A stretch of DNA of 33,575 bases from an uncultured Clostridia bacterium (GCA_947627555.1 CANQWL010000003.1:1-33575), one strand, 5' to 3'; positions 19,473 to 27,946 are shown, counted from the stretch's first letter. The notes: generated by a model from the letters alone, not told the origin. Made by a program: numbers and translations.

Positions 19473-20012
19473 ATGAAAAATCAAAAAATAATTATTATCT
19501 TTATTATTTTATTAATTATTATTTTAATAGGAGGAGTTTTAGGAATAAAATATGTTAAAAATAAAAATCAAGATACTATAGTAGAAGAATATACTCCAGA
19601 AGAAGAAATAACATCAGAACAACTAAGACAGACAATAGTTAGCCTTTATTTCCCAGAAAAAGAAACAAAACAGTTAGCACCAGAAGCAAGATTAGTAGAT
19701 ATAAAAGAATTAATTAATAACCCATACGAAAAACTGATAAATTTATTAATGGAAGGACCTAAAAATGATAAATTAGAAAAAATAATTCCGGAAGGAACAA
19801 AAATATTAAGAGTATATATGGAAAATGATTGCTTAATTTTAGATATGTCATCAGAATTTTTAAATTATAATAAAGAAGATGAAAAAATTAAAAATAATAT
19901 AATAAATAGTATTGTAAATACAATGACAGAATTAACAGAAGTAAATCAGGTAAAAATTTTAATTGATGGAAATGAAAATGAAGAGTTTAAAGAAATATAT
20001 AAAAGAAATTAA
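19473..20012 (+). CDS. GerMN domain-containing protein
   Basis: 179 aa; N-terminal TM; VSLYFPEKETKQLAPEARLVD...NLLMEGPKNDKLEKIIPEGTKILRVYMENDCLILDMSSEF is GerMN-like. Confidence 0.8.
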   Translation: MKNQKIIIIFIILLIIILIGGVLGIKYVKNKNQDTIVEEYTPEEEITSEQLRQTIVSLYFPEKETKQLAPEARLVDIKELINNPYEKLINLLMEGPKNDKLEKIIPEGTKILRVYMENDCLILDMSSEFLNYNKEDEKIKNNIINSIVNTMTELTEVNQVKILIDGNENEEFKEIYKRN

Positions 20013-20056
20013 TAAAATATTATAATAAAATAAAAAATAAATAATAAATTAAAAAT

Positions 20057-20101
20057 AAAAAAAATATTAAAATAAATTTAATTTATTTTAATATTTTTTT
20101 T
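20057..20101. terminator. Perfect 20-bp stem hairpin with 5-nt loop, bidirectional terminator candidate
   Basis: aaaaaaaatattaaaataaa-tttaa-tttattttaatatttttttt between convergent ORFs. Confidence 0.7.
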
Positions 20102-20265
20102 ATTTTTATGATTTTTGAAATATTTTTTAAATTATTCAAAAAATATTCAATTTCATTTAAAGATTTAATTGTATTTTTTTTATATAATTTAAAATCAAAT
20201 GATTTTTTATAAGAATTATTTTGTCCTCTATTATTTTTATTATCATTTATTAAATATTTTTTCAT
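20083..20265 (-). CDS. Small basic Asn/Lys-rich protein, unknown function
   Basis: 60-aa ORF preceded by a good SD (agaagggtg) on the minus strand; no recognised family. Confidence 0.45.
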   Translation of the reverse strand: MKKYLINDNKNNRGQNNSYKKSFDFKLYKKNTIKSLNEIEYFLNNLKNISKIIKIKKILK

Positions 20266-20311
20266 ACTAACACCCTTCTATAAAAATTATGTAAAATGTA
20301 TATCTTTGTTA

Positions 20312-20653
20312 TATAATATGTAAAAGATAAAAATGGTTTACAACTTTTTAGAAAATTGATATAAAAATTAAAAGTAAGAAATAGATATTTTATATGGGAT
20401 TAGAATGTTTTAGAAGATTTTTAAGAAAAAGCAAAATAGTAAACATAAACTCAAAATAAAACCTCTATAAAACAATAAACTATATTAATATTTCTATGAA
20501 AAATAAGTAAATTAATTTGATATAAGATGAATATTTTTTATTTGCAAATTTTAAAAATAAAATTAAAAGATTATTTTTAAATTTATTTTCTATAAATAAA
20601 TTTAAAATAATATATAATATAAAATAAAAAATATAATTTAGATAATATATAAA
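20312..20653 (+). repeat. RNA-like element copy A: TATAAT (20312-20317), GTTTAC (20336-20341), GTAAAC (20439-20444), downstream hairpin 20575-20607
   Basis: Extensive similarity to copy B; ungapped 97-nt interval between the complementary hexamers. Confidence 0.75.
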
Positions 20654-20908
20654 AAAAATTTAAATAAAATAAATTAAATAATATAATAAAATAAATTTAA
20701 ATAATATAAATTTAAATAAAATAAAAAATATAGTTTAAGATAAATCTAAATAAGAAACATTAAAATAAGATGATTTATTTTTATATCTTTTATATAAGTC
20801 AAAATTAAATAAATTTTTTAAATAATTATTTTAATATTTATTATTATTTCTTAAATTTTTCTTAAATTAATAATTTTTTATAGAAATTAGTAAAAAAAGA
20901 GATTTCTT

Positions 20909-21250
20909 TATAATATGAGAAATGTAAAAATGGTTTACAATTTTTTGCAAAAAATATATATAAATTAATAATATAGAGTACATATTTTTTATGGGATTAA
21001 AATGTTTTAGAAGATTTTTAAGAAAAAGTAAAATAGTAAACATAAACTCAAAATAAAACCTCTATAAAAGGACAAACTATATTAATATTTCTATGAAAAA
21101 TAAGTAAATTAATCTGATATAAAATGAATATTTTTTATTTGTAAGTTTTAAAAATAAAATTAAAAGATTATTTTTAAATTTATTTTCTATAAATAAATTT
21201 TAAATAATATATAATATAAAATAAAAAATATAATTTAGATAATATATAAA
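20909..21250 (+). repeat. RNA-like element copy B: TATAAT (20909-20914), GTTTAC (20933-20938), GTAAAC (21036-21041)
   Basis: Near-identical to copy A from atgggatta onward to gataatatataaa; same 18-nt and 97-nt spacings. Confidence 0.75.
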
Positions 21251-21465
21251 TAAATTTAAAATAAAAAAATAAAAAATATTTTTGATTTTTATTAAAAATA
21301 AAATATTTTTTTATTTAAATATTTTTAAATAGTATTTTATTAAATTTTTCACAAAATAATTATAGAATAATTATAGAAAATATTTAATATTTTTTTAAAA
21401 TTTAGTATATAAAATTTTAAATTTAAAATATTTTTTGTATTTTTGCAAAAAATATGATTTTGTTA

Positions 21466-21625
21466 TATAATGAGTGAAAATGAATATAGTTTACGTTTTT
21501 TTTGGAAATAAGTATAAAAATTAAATAGAAGAGTTAGATTTTTTGTATAGGCTTAAAGGCTTAAAGCTTATTTTAATAAAAATCTTAATCAGTAAACATA
21601 AAACAAAAATAAAAAGGAAAAGACT
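21466..21625 (+). promoter_or_regulatory. RNA-like element copy C: promoter and structured leader of the downstream methyltransferase gene
   Basis: TATAAT (21466-21471), GTTTAC (21489-21494), GTAAAC (21592-21597), again 97 nt apart; followed by aaaaaggaaaagactATG. Confidence 0.6.
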
Positions 21626-22369
21626 ATGAATATTAAGTTAAATAAAGATGAAATAATAGAAGATTTACAATTTAAAAATTTAAAAATAATTCAAAATAAA
21701 AAAGGATTTTGTTTTGGAATTGATAGTATATTATTATCAGACTTTGCAAAAAAAATAAAAGAAAATTCAAATGTTTTAGATTTAGGAACAGGAACAGGAA
21801 TTATTTCTATACTATTATGCGAAAAAACAAAATTAAAAAAAATAACAGGAATAGAAATTCAAAAAGATGTATGTGAAATGGCAAAAAAAAGTATAAAATT
21901 AAATAAATTAGAAAATAAATTTGAAATAATAAATGAAAATATATTAAATTTAAATAATTTAATTGCAAAAAATTCAGTAGATGTAATTGTAACAAATCCA
22001 CCATATAAGAAAAAAAATACAGGAATAATTAATGAAAATGAGAAAAAATTAATTTCAAGACATGAAATTACAGCTGATTTAGAAGATTTTATAAAAGTAT
22101 CTAAAAGTTTATTAAAAGATAAAGGTGAATTTTATATGGTGCATAGACCAGAAAGATTAGTAGACATTTTAAGTTTAATGAGAAAGTATAAAATCGAACC
22201 TAAAATATTAAGACTAGTTTATGCTAATAAAAATAAAGAACCTAAATTAGTATTAATAAAAGGAGTAAAAAATGCAAAACAATTTTTAAAATTGGAACAA
22301 AATTTATATATTTACGAAGAAAATGGGGAATATACAAAAGAAATAAAAGAAATATATAATAATAACTAA
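21626..22369 (+). CDS. TrmN6/YfiC-like tRNA1(Val) (adenine-N6)-methyltransferase
   Basis: VLDLGTGTGIISILLCEK SAM motif and VTNPPYKK (NPPY) motif; directly upstream of rsmI. Confidence 0.85.
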   Translation: MNIKLNKDEIIEDLQFKNLKIIQNKKGFCFGIDSILLSDFAKKIKENSNVLDLGTGTGIISILLCEKTKLKKITGIEIQKDVCEMAKKSIKLNKLENKFEIINENILNLNNLIAKNSVDVIVTNPPYKKKNTGIINENEKKLISRHEITADLEDFIKVSKSLLKDKGEFYMVHRPERLVDILSLMRKYKIEPKILRLVYANKNKEPKLVLIKGVKNAKQFLKLEQNLYIYEENGEYTKEIKEIYNNN

Positions 22370-22370
22370 A

Positions 22371-22431
22371 GTTGCCATTTAAACCCGGAACTATTGGCAA
22401 GGTTGCCATTTAAACCCGGAACCAATGGCAA
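22371..22431. repeat. Tandem 30-nt hairpin repeat (two copies)
   Basis: gttgccatttaaacccggaactattggcaa (22371-22400) and gttgccatttaaacccggaaccaatggcaa (22402-22431), each with ttgcca...tggcaa arms. Confidence 0.85.
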
Positions 22432-22449
22432 TGAAAGGAGAATTTTTGT

Positions 22450-23283
22450 ATGAATGATAAAACAGGGACTTTATATATTGTAGCGACTCCAATAGGTAAT
22501 TTAGATGATATTACTTTGCGTGCAATTAATATTTTAAAAGATGTAGATTTAATAGCAGCAGAAGATACTAGACATTCTCTAAAATTGTTAAATCATTTAA
22601 ATATTTCTAAACCATTAGTTAGTTATCATAGACATAATGAAACAACAAAAACGGATGTATTAATAAAAGATTTAAAAATTGGTAAAAATATTGCTCTTAT
22701 TTCAGATGCAGGTACTCCTGGAATATCTGATCCGGGAGAAGAAATAATAAAAAAATGTATTGAAGAAAATATTAAGATAGTTCCAATACCAGGAGCATGT
22801 GCTATGATAAATGCTTTAATATGTTCAGGTCTTGATACAACAGAGTTTATTTTTATAGGTTTTTTACCTTTGAATAAAAAAAATAGAAATGAAAAATTAG
22901 AGGAAATAAAAAATGCAAATAAAACTATTATTTTATATGAAGCTCCGCATAAAATAAAATCAACTCTACAAGATTTAAAATGTTTTTTGGAAGATAGAGA
23001 AGTTGTATTAGCTAGAGAGTTAACTAAAATACATGAGGAGTTCATTAGGGGAAATATTGATGAAATAATAGATAAAACAGAAAATATTAAAGGTGAAATT
23101 GTACTAATTATTGAAAAAAATTTTAATATTAATAAAGAAGATGCATTTGATAATCTAACACTAGAAGATCATTATAAATTATATGAAAAACAAGGTTTTT
23201 CTAAAAAAGAAATTATTAAAAAAATAGCTAAAGATAAAAATGTAAATAAAAATGAAATTTATAAAAAATTTGTTAAAAAATAA
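22450..23283 (+). CDS. rsmI: 16S rRNA (cytidine1402-2'-O)-methyltransferase RsmI
   Basis: GTLYIVATPIGNLDDITLRAINIL, LIAAEDTRHS, SDAGTPGISDPG motifs. Confidence 0.95.
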   Translation: MNDKTGTLYIVATPIGNLDDITLRAINILKDVDLIAAEDTRHSLKLLNHLNISKPLVSYHRHNETTKTDVLIKDLKIGKNIALISDAGTPGISDPGEEIIKKCIEENIKIVPIPGACAMINALICSGLDTTEFIFIGFLPLNKKNRNEKLEEIKNANKTIILYEAPHKIKSTLQDLKCFLEDREVVLARELTKIHEEFIRGNIDEIIDKTENIKGEIVLIIEKNFNINKEDAFDNLTLEDHYKLYEKQGFSKKEIIKKIAKDKNVNKNEIYKKFVKK

Positions 23284-23323
23284 ATTTAAAAGGCAATTAA
23301 AAAATAATTAATATATAGTAATA

Positions 23324-23364
23324 AAAAAGAGAATTAAATAATTTATTATTTCAATTCTCTTTTT
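23324..23364. terminator. Bidirectional Rho-independent terminator
   Basis: aaaaagagaatt ... aattctcttttt perfect 12-bp stem between convergent rsmI and abrB. Confidence 0.75.
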
Positions 23365-23375
23365 GCATCTATTTT

Positions 23376-23621
23376 TTATTTTAATTTTCCAATTTTTTTT
23401 GCGCATTCTTCGCAGATTAACTTTTCGTGATAGTTGTATAAATCCTTAGTATTTCCACAGAAGATGCAATTAGGCTCGAATTTTTTTAATATAATTGAAG
23501 AACCATCAACATATATTTCAATTGGGTCTTTTTCAACAATATTAAATTGATTTCTTAGCTCTATTGGTATTACAACTCTTCCAAGTTCATCTACTCTTCT
23601 AATAATTCCTGTTGATTTCAT
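23376..23621 (-). CDS. abrB: AbrB/SpoVT-type transition-state regulator with C-terminal zinc ribbon
   Basis: MKSTGIIRRVDELGRVVIPIELRNQFNI swapped-hairpin AbrB N-terminus; CIFCG...CEEC zinc ribbon. Confidence 0.9.
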   Translation of the reverse strand: MKSTGIIRRVDELGRVVIPIELRNQFNIVEKDPIEIYVDGSSIILKKFEPNCIFCGNTKDLYNYHEKLICEECAKKIGKLK

Positions 23622-23747
23622 AATTATCCTCCTTAAAAGTTATTTTTTTACAATCCTCATATCCATAATATACCACAAATAAAATATCAGGTCAATTATA
23701 TTGGAATAAAAATTTCTCTTAGGAATAAGATTATTTAGGTGATTAGT

Positions 23748-24344
23748 ATGTTAAATATAGTTTGGCCAATTTTTATAATAATATCATTTTCTTATGCAAT
23801 TTTTTCAGGAAATTTAGAAAGTTTAAATTCATCTATTTTTCAAAGCACGGAAGATGCTATTAATCTAACATTAAGTTTACTTGGTACAATTTGTTTATGG
23901 AATGGAATTATGCAGATAGCAAGTAAAACAACTATAATTGATAAATTAACAAAAGTATTAAATCCTATTATTAGAGTATTATTTCCAGATTTGAAAAATA
24001 ATCCACAAATACAGCAAGAAGTGTCTATGAATATGATTGCAAATATATTAGGATTAGGAAATGCAGCAACTCCTCTTGGATTAAAAGCAATGAAATCAAT
24101 GCAAAAAGAAAATAACAAAAAAGATATTTTATCAGATTCAATGATGATGTTTATTGTAATTAATACTGCATCTATTCAAATAATACCAACTACTGTAATT
24201 GCAATTAGAAATTCATTAGGTTCCGAAAATCCTACTTCTATTGTTTTCCCAGTTTGGATTGTTACAATTTGTGCAGCTATGGCACGGAATACTAGCAACA
24301 AAGCTATTAATAAAAATTACAAAAAAGGAGAAATTATAATATGA
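23748..24344 (+). CDS. spmA: Spore maturation protein A (nucleoside recognition domain)
   Basis: MLNIVWPIFIIISFSYAIFSGN...NILGLGNAATPLGLKAMKSMQ; ATG at 23748 with GGTGAT SD preferred over the 23739 start. Confidence 0.92.
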   Translation: MLNIVWPIFIIISFSYAIFSGNLESLNSSIFQSTEDAINLTLSLLGTICLWNGIMQIASKTTIIDKLTKVLNPIIRVLFPDLKNNPQIQQEVSMNMIANILGLGNAATPLGLKAMKSMQKENNKKDILSDSMMMFIVINTASIQIIPTTVIAIRNSLGSENPTSIVFPVWIVTICAAMARNTSNKAINKNYKKGEIII

Positions 24345-24868
24345 AAGTAATGAATTTTGTATCAAATATTGCAATGCCATTAATTATTTTATTAATTGTA
24401 ATTTATGGACTAAAAGAAAAAAATAAAGTATTTGACACATTTTTAGAAGGTGCAAAAGAAGGTTTAGAAATCACTTTAAGTATTTTTCCTACATTAATAG
24501 GATTGTTTGTTGCAATTGGAGCTTTAAGAAGTTCTGGAATTTTAGATATTATAATTCATTTTCTAACTCCAATATTAAATGTAATACATTTCCCAAGTGA
24601 ATTAATGCCATTAGCAATGTTAAGACCTATTTCTGGAAGCAGTTCTATTGCCGTTGCAACAGATATTATGAAAAATTATGGAGTAGATAGTAGCTTAGGT
24701 ATTATGGCTTCTACAATTATGGGATCTACAGAAACTACTATATATACAATAGCAGTATATACAAGTTGTATTAAAATAAAAAAAACAAGATGGATTTTAG
24801 CTGCAGCTTTAACAGCAGATCTTGTTGGAATGCTTGCTAGTGTAGCAATATGTCGATTTATGTCGTAA
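24341..24868 (+). CDS. spmB: Spore maturation protein B
   Basis: ISIFPTLIGLFVAIGALRSSGILD, LRPISGSSSIA, MGSTETTIYTIAVY; overlaps the spmA stop. Confidence 0.92.
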   Translation: MKVMNFVSNIAMPLIILLIVIYGLKEKNKVFDTFLEGAKEGLEITLSIFPTLIGLFVAIGALRSSGILDIIIHFLTPILNVIHFPSELMPLAMLRPISGSSSIAVATDIMKNYGVDSSLGIMASTIMGSTETTIYTIAVYTSCIKIKKTRWILAAALTADLVGMLASVAICRFMS

Positions 24869-24876
24869 AGTTTTTC

Positions 24877-24905
24877 TTGACAAATTATAAAAGTTAACAT
24901 ATAAT
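24877..24905 (+). promoter_or_regulatory. Consensus sigma-A promoter
   Basis: TTGACA (24877-24882), 17-nt spacer, TATAAT (24900-24905). Confidence 0.8.
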
Positions 24906-24931
24906 AATAAAAATTTAAAAAAGGACAAATT

Positions 24932-25042
24932 ATGATTCAAAAAATTATTTTATTTATTTCAATATTTTTTATCGTAAGAAAATTAATTATCAAAAGACTT
25001 TCAAAAAAATTCAAAAAATTAATATCAAGCGAAGAAAATTAA
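24932..25042 (+). CDS. Small 36-aa membrane-type protein
   Basis: MIQKIILFISIFFIVRKLIIKRLSKKFKKLISSEEN*, SD aaggac, immediately downstream of a consensus promoter; below the ORF-track size cutoff. Confidence 0.6.
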   Translation: MIQKIILFISIFFIVRKLIIKRLSKKFKKLISSEEN

Positions 25043-25060
25043 AAAATAAAGATTTTAATC

Positions 25061-25154
25061 TTGTAGAGAAAATAAATCCCCCTGTAAATATGAGATTAAT
25101 ATTTTTTGCCCCTATTTATTTTTAATCTTTTTTTTTCTGTTATTTTCTCTACAA
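25061..25154. terminator. Large inverted repeat with nested alternative pairings, probable terminator/structured RNA
   Basis: ttgtagagaaaataa (25061-25075) / ttattttctctacaa (25140-25154) perfect 15 bp; internal aataaat/atttatt and flanking aaagatt/aatcttt also complementary, with a T-tract. Confidence 0.5.
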
Positions 25155-25198
25155 TACAATATAATATTAAGATGGCTTTCTATAACATATATACTATA

Positions 25199-25678
25199 TT
25201 ATTTATGATAAGTTTCACCATGAGAGATTTTGAAAGCTCTAAAAATTTGCTCTAAAAGAAAAACTCTAAATAATTGGTGAGGAAATGTCATTTTTGAAAA
25301 AGAAACACGCAAATTACAATGATTTAGTAATTCTTGTGTAAGGCCAAGTGAACCACCAATAATAAAAGTAATATTACTATTTTCCATAGATATTTCACCA
25401 ATTTTTTTTGAAAAATCTTCAGAAGAATATTGTGTACCATGTATATCTAATGCAATTACATAACTATCTTTTTTTATATGTTGCAATATTTTAGAACATT
25501 CTTTGTTTTTTATTTGAGAGGTTAAAGAAGCATTTATTTTATCAGGAATTTTTTCATCAGGCAACTCAGTAATTAGCAATTTGCAATATTTTGATAATCT
25601 TTTAGAATATTCTAAAATAGCATCTTGTAAATATTTTTCTTTTATTTTACCAATGCAAATAATATCAATAGTTAGCAT
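25199..25678 (-). CDS. rlmH: 23S rRNA (pseudouridine1915-N3)-methyltransferase RlmH
   Basis: 159 aa; IICIGKIKEKYLQDAILEYSKRL, FIIGGSLGLTQELL, HQLFRVFLLEQIFRAFKISHGETYHK. Confidence 0.95.
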   Translation of the reverse strand: MLTIDIICIGKIKEKYLQDAILEYSKRLSKYCKLLITELPDEKIPDKINASLTSQIKNKECSKILQHIKKDSYVIALDIHGTQYSSEDFSKKIGEISMENSNITFIIGGSLGLTQELLNHCNLRVSFSKMTFPHQLFRVFLLEQIFRAFKISHGETYHK

Positions 25679-25701
25679 AAATTTTCCTTTCTATTGTAAA
25701 A

Positions 25702-25727
25702 TCCCAATCTAAGTTAATAAATTGGGA
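25702..25727 (-). terminator. Possible terminator of walJ
   Basis: tcccaat...attggga 7-bp stem just after the walJ stop, A-tract on the plus strand (T-rich on minus). Confidence 0.4.
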
Positions 25728-25737
25728 AATTCAATTT

Positions 25738-26527
25738 TCATATATTAATTACTTGACTATGTACATCTCTTGAAGCAACACTAAGTAATAAAGAATCTTC
25801 ATTGTAATCATTTGAAATCAATTCATCTATAACTGTTTGATAAGCAAGTTCTGGAAAATTACTTTCTTTACTTAAATGACCAAGCATAGCTGTTTTTAAA
25901 CCGTGATTTTAGTAAATGAGAAATTGTTTTTCCAGCTAGTTCATTTGATAAATGACCAGTAGGACCAGCAATTCTAGACTTTAACAAAAATGGGTAAGAA
26001 GAACATTTTAATACTTCGGGATCATAATTAGATTCTATCAATATAAATAAACTTTCTTCTAAATTTTTCAAAATATCATTTGTCATATGTCCAATATCTG
26101 TTGCGATACTTAATTTTTTGTTACCTTGAGAAATATTAAATCCGCAAGGATTTGCTGCATCGTGAGGAATAGAAAATGGATTAATTTTTAAATCTCCAAT
26201 TTCAAAGTAATCTGTAACCTTAAATTTTTTAATATTTCTATTTTCTATTTTATCTCTTTGTTTAGGCATAGCATCAAGTGTTTCTTGATTAACAAAAACA
26301 GGTAAATCAAATTTTTTGGAAAATGTTCCTAACCCTTGTACATGGTCAGTATGTTCATGAGTTACTAAAATACCATCAATTGTAGAAGGGTCAATATTAA
26401 TGTCAGTTAAAGCAGTTTCTATTTTTTTACTACTTACACCTGCATCTACTAATATTTTGGTATTTTCTGTTTCAACAAATAAACTATTTCCACTACTACC
26501 GCTATATAAACTACAAAAATTTAACAT
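25738..26527 (-). pseudogene. walJ: WalJ/YycJ-type MBL-fold metallohydrolase, frameshifted near 25903
   Basis: In-frame part 25868-26527 (MLNFCSLYSGSSGNSLFVETENTKILVDAG, THEHTDHVQGLG); after a 1-nt shift the frame continues GLKTAMLGHLSKESNFPELAYQTVIDELISNDYNEDSLLLSVASRDVHSQVINI* to 25738. Confidence 0.85.
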
Positions 26528-26555
26528 ATTATTTTTTCATCCTTTTGTATAATCA

Positions 26556-27831
26556 TTATTCTTTTACTCTTTTAATATTTGCACCAATTTTTCTAAATTT
26601 CTTTTCTATGTCTTCATATCCTCTATCAATATGCTCTAAATTATATATTTCTGTTATACCATTTGCTGCTGTTCCTGCAACTACTAGGGCTGCACCTGCT
26701 CTTAAATCTGAAGAATATACTGGAGCACCGATTTAGTTTTTCTACACCTTCGAAAAATGCTGTTTTTCCTTGAGCTGTTATTTTTGCTCCCATTTTGTTA
26801 AGTTCATCTGTATATTGAAATCTAGAATCCCATATACTTTCATTAATAATACTTGTTCCCTCTGCTAAAGATAGTACAACTCCCATTTGTGGTTGTAAAT
26901 CTGTTGGAAAACCTGGATATGGCAATGTTTTTATATTTGCTTTTCTAGGTCGATTGTTACACCAAACTCTAATGCTATCTCCGTTATCTTCTACATTTCC
27001 ACCTATTTCTATGATTTTTGCAGTAATAGATTCTAAATGTTTTGTAATACAATTTTTTAAAGTTAAATCACCTTTTGTTGCAACTGCTGCAAGCATAAAA
27101 GTTCCAGCTTCAATTTGATCAGGAACAACAGAATAAGTTGCATTACCATGTAACTTTTCAACACCATTAATTTTTATAACATCAGTACCTGCACCTCTAA
27201 TGTCTGCACCCATAGTATTTAGAAAGTTTGCAACATCAACAATATGAGGTTCTTTAGCAGCATTATCAATAATTGTTGTTCCTTTTGCTAATACTGCTGA
27301 TAGCATTACATTAATAGTAGCTCCTACAGAGACAATATCCATATATATTGGAGAAGCATGTAATTCTTCAGCTTTTGCATAAATAGTACCTTTTTCTACT
27401 TTTACATTAGCTCCTAGTAATTCAAATCCTTTAATGTGTTGATCAATAGGTCTTGCACCTAATTTACAACCACCAGGCATTCCTACTTCAATTTCTCCCA
27501 TCCTACCAAGCATAGCTCCAATAATATAGTAAGATGCTCTAAATTTACTTGTTAAATCTAATGGTGCTTTTGTTGTAGTAATATTTCTTGTATCGATTGT
27601 AATTGTGTTTTTATCAATCCAAGTGATTTTTGCACCTAATTTTTCTAATATTTCACAAGATATTTTTATATCACTAATATTAGGTAAATTTTCAATTGTA
27701 CAGATTCCGTCAATTAAAAGAGTAGCAGGCAAAATAGCTACTGCTGCGTTTTTTGCTCCACTGATTATAACTTCACCTTTCAATGAAGTGGGACCTGTGA
27801 CTACTAATTTTTCCAATAAAATTACCCCCAT
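26556..27831 (-). pseudogene. murA: UDP-N-acetylglucosamine 1-carboxyvinyltransferase MurA, frameshifted near 26730
   Basis: In-frame 26641-27831 carries typical MurA sequence; removing one base restores [60 protein letters not shown] ending at 26556. Confidence 0.88.
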
Positions 27832-27863
27832 TAATCTATTTTAAAAAATTTGACAATTTAAAA

Positions 27864-27882
27864 AGAGTGTAAAAAACACTCT
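27864..27882 (-). terminator. Rho-independent terminator for spoIIR
   Basis: Minus strand agagtgt-ttttt-acactct followed by ttttaaa. Confidence 0.65.
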
Positions 27883-27946
27883 ATAATATATAAAATATAA
27901 CATAAGTTTTGAACTATTGCAACTATTTTATAGTAATCACTTAAAA

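Noticed and set aside
20394-21250. A/B repeats as an insertion sequence or MITE
   Set aside because: No terminal inverted repeats, target-site duplication or transposase remnant recognisable by eye.
20653-21440. Many AT-only direct and inverted repeats in the AT-rich block
   Set aside because: Expected in nearly pure A/T sequence; only the GTTTAC/GTAAAC elements with fixed spacing and shared non-AT positions were retained.
22371-22431. Two direct repeats considered as a mini-CRISPR array
   Set aside because: No spacer between units (1-nt gap) and no cas genes in the window.
26545-26736. 63-aa plus-strand ORF
   Set aside because: Antisense to the frameshifted MurA C-terminus.
25868-26760. 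Programmed ribosomal frameshifting in walJ and murA
   Set aside because: No slippery heptamer plus stimulator recognised and these families are not known to use it; single-base insertion is simpler.
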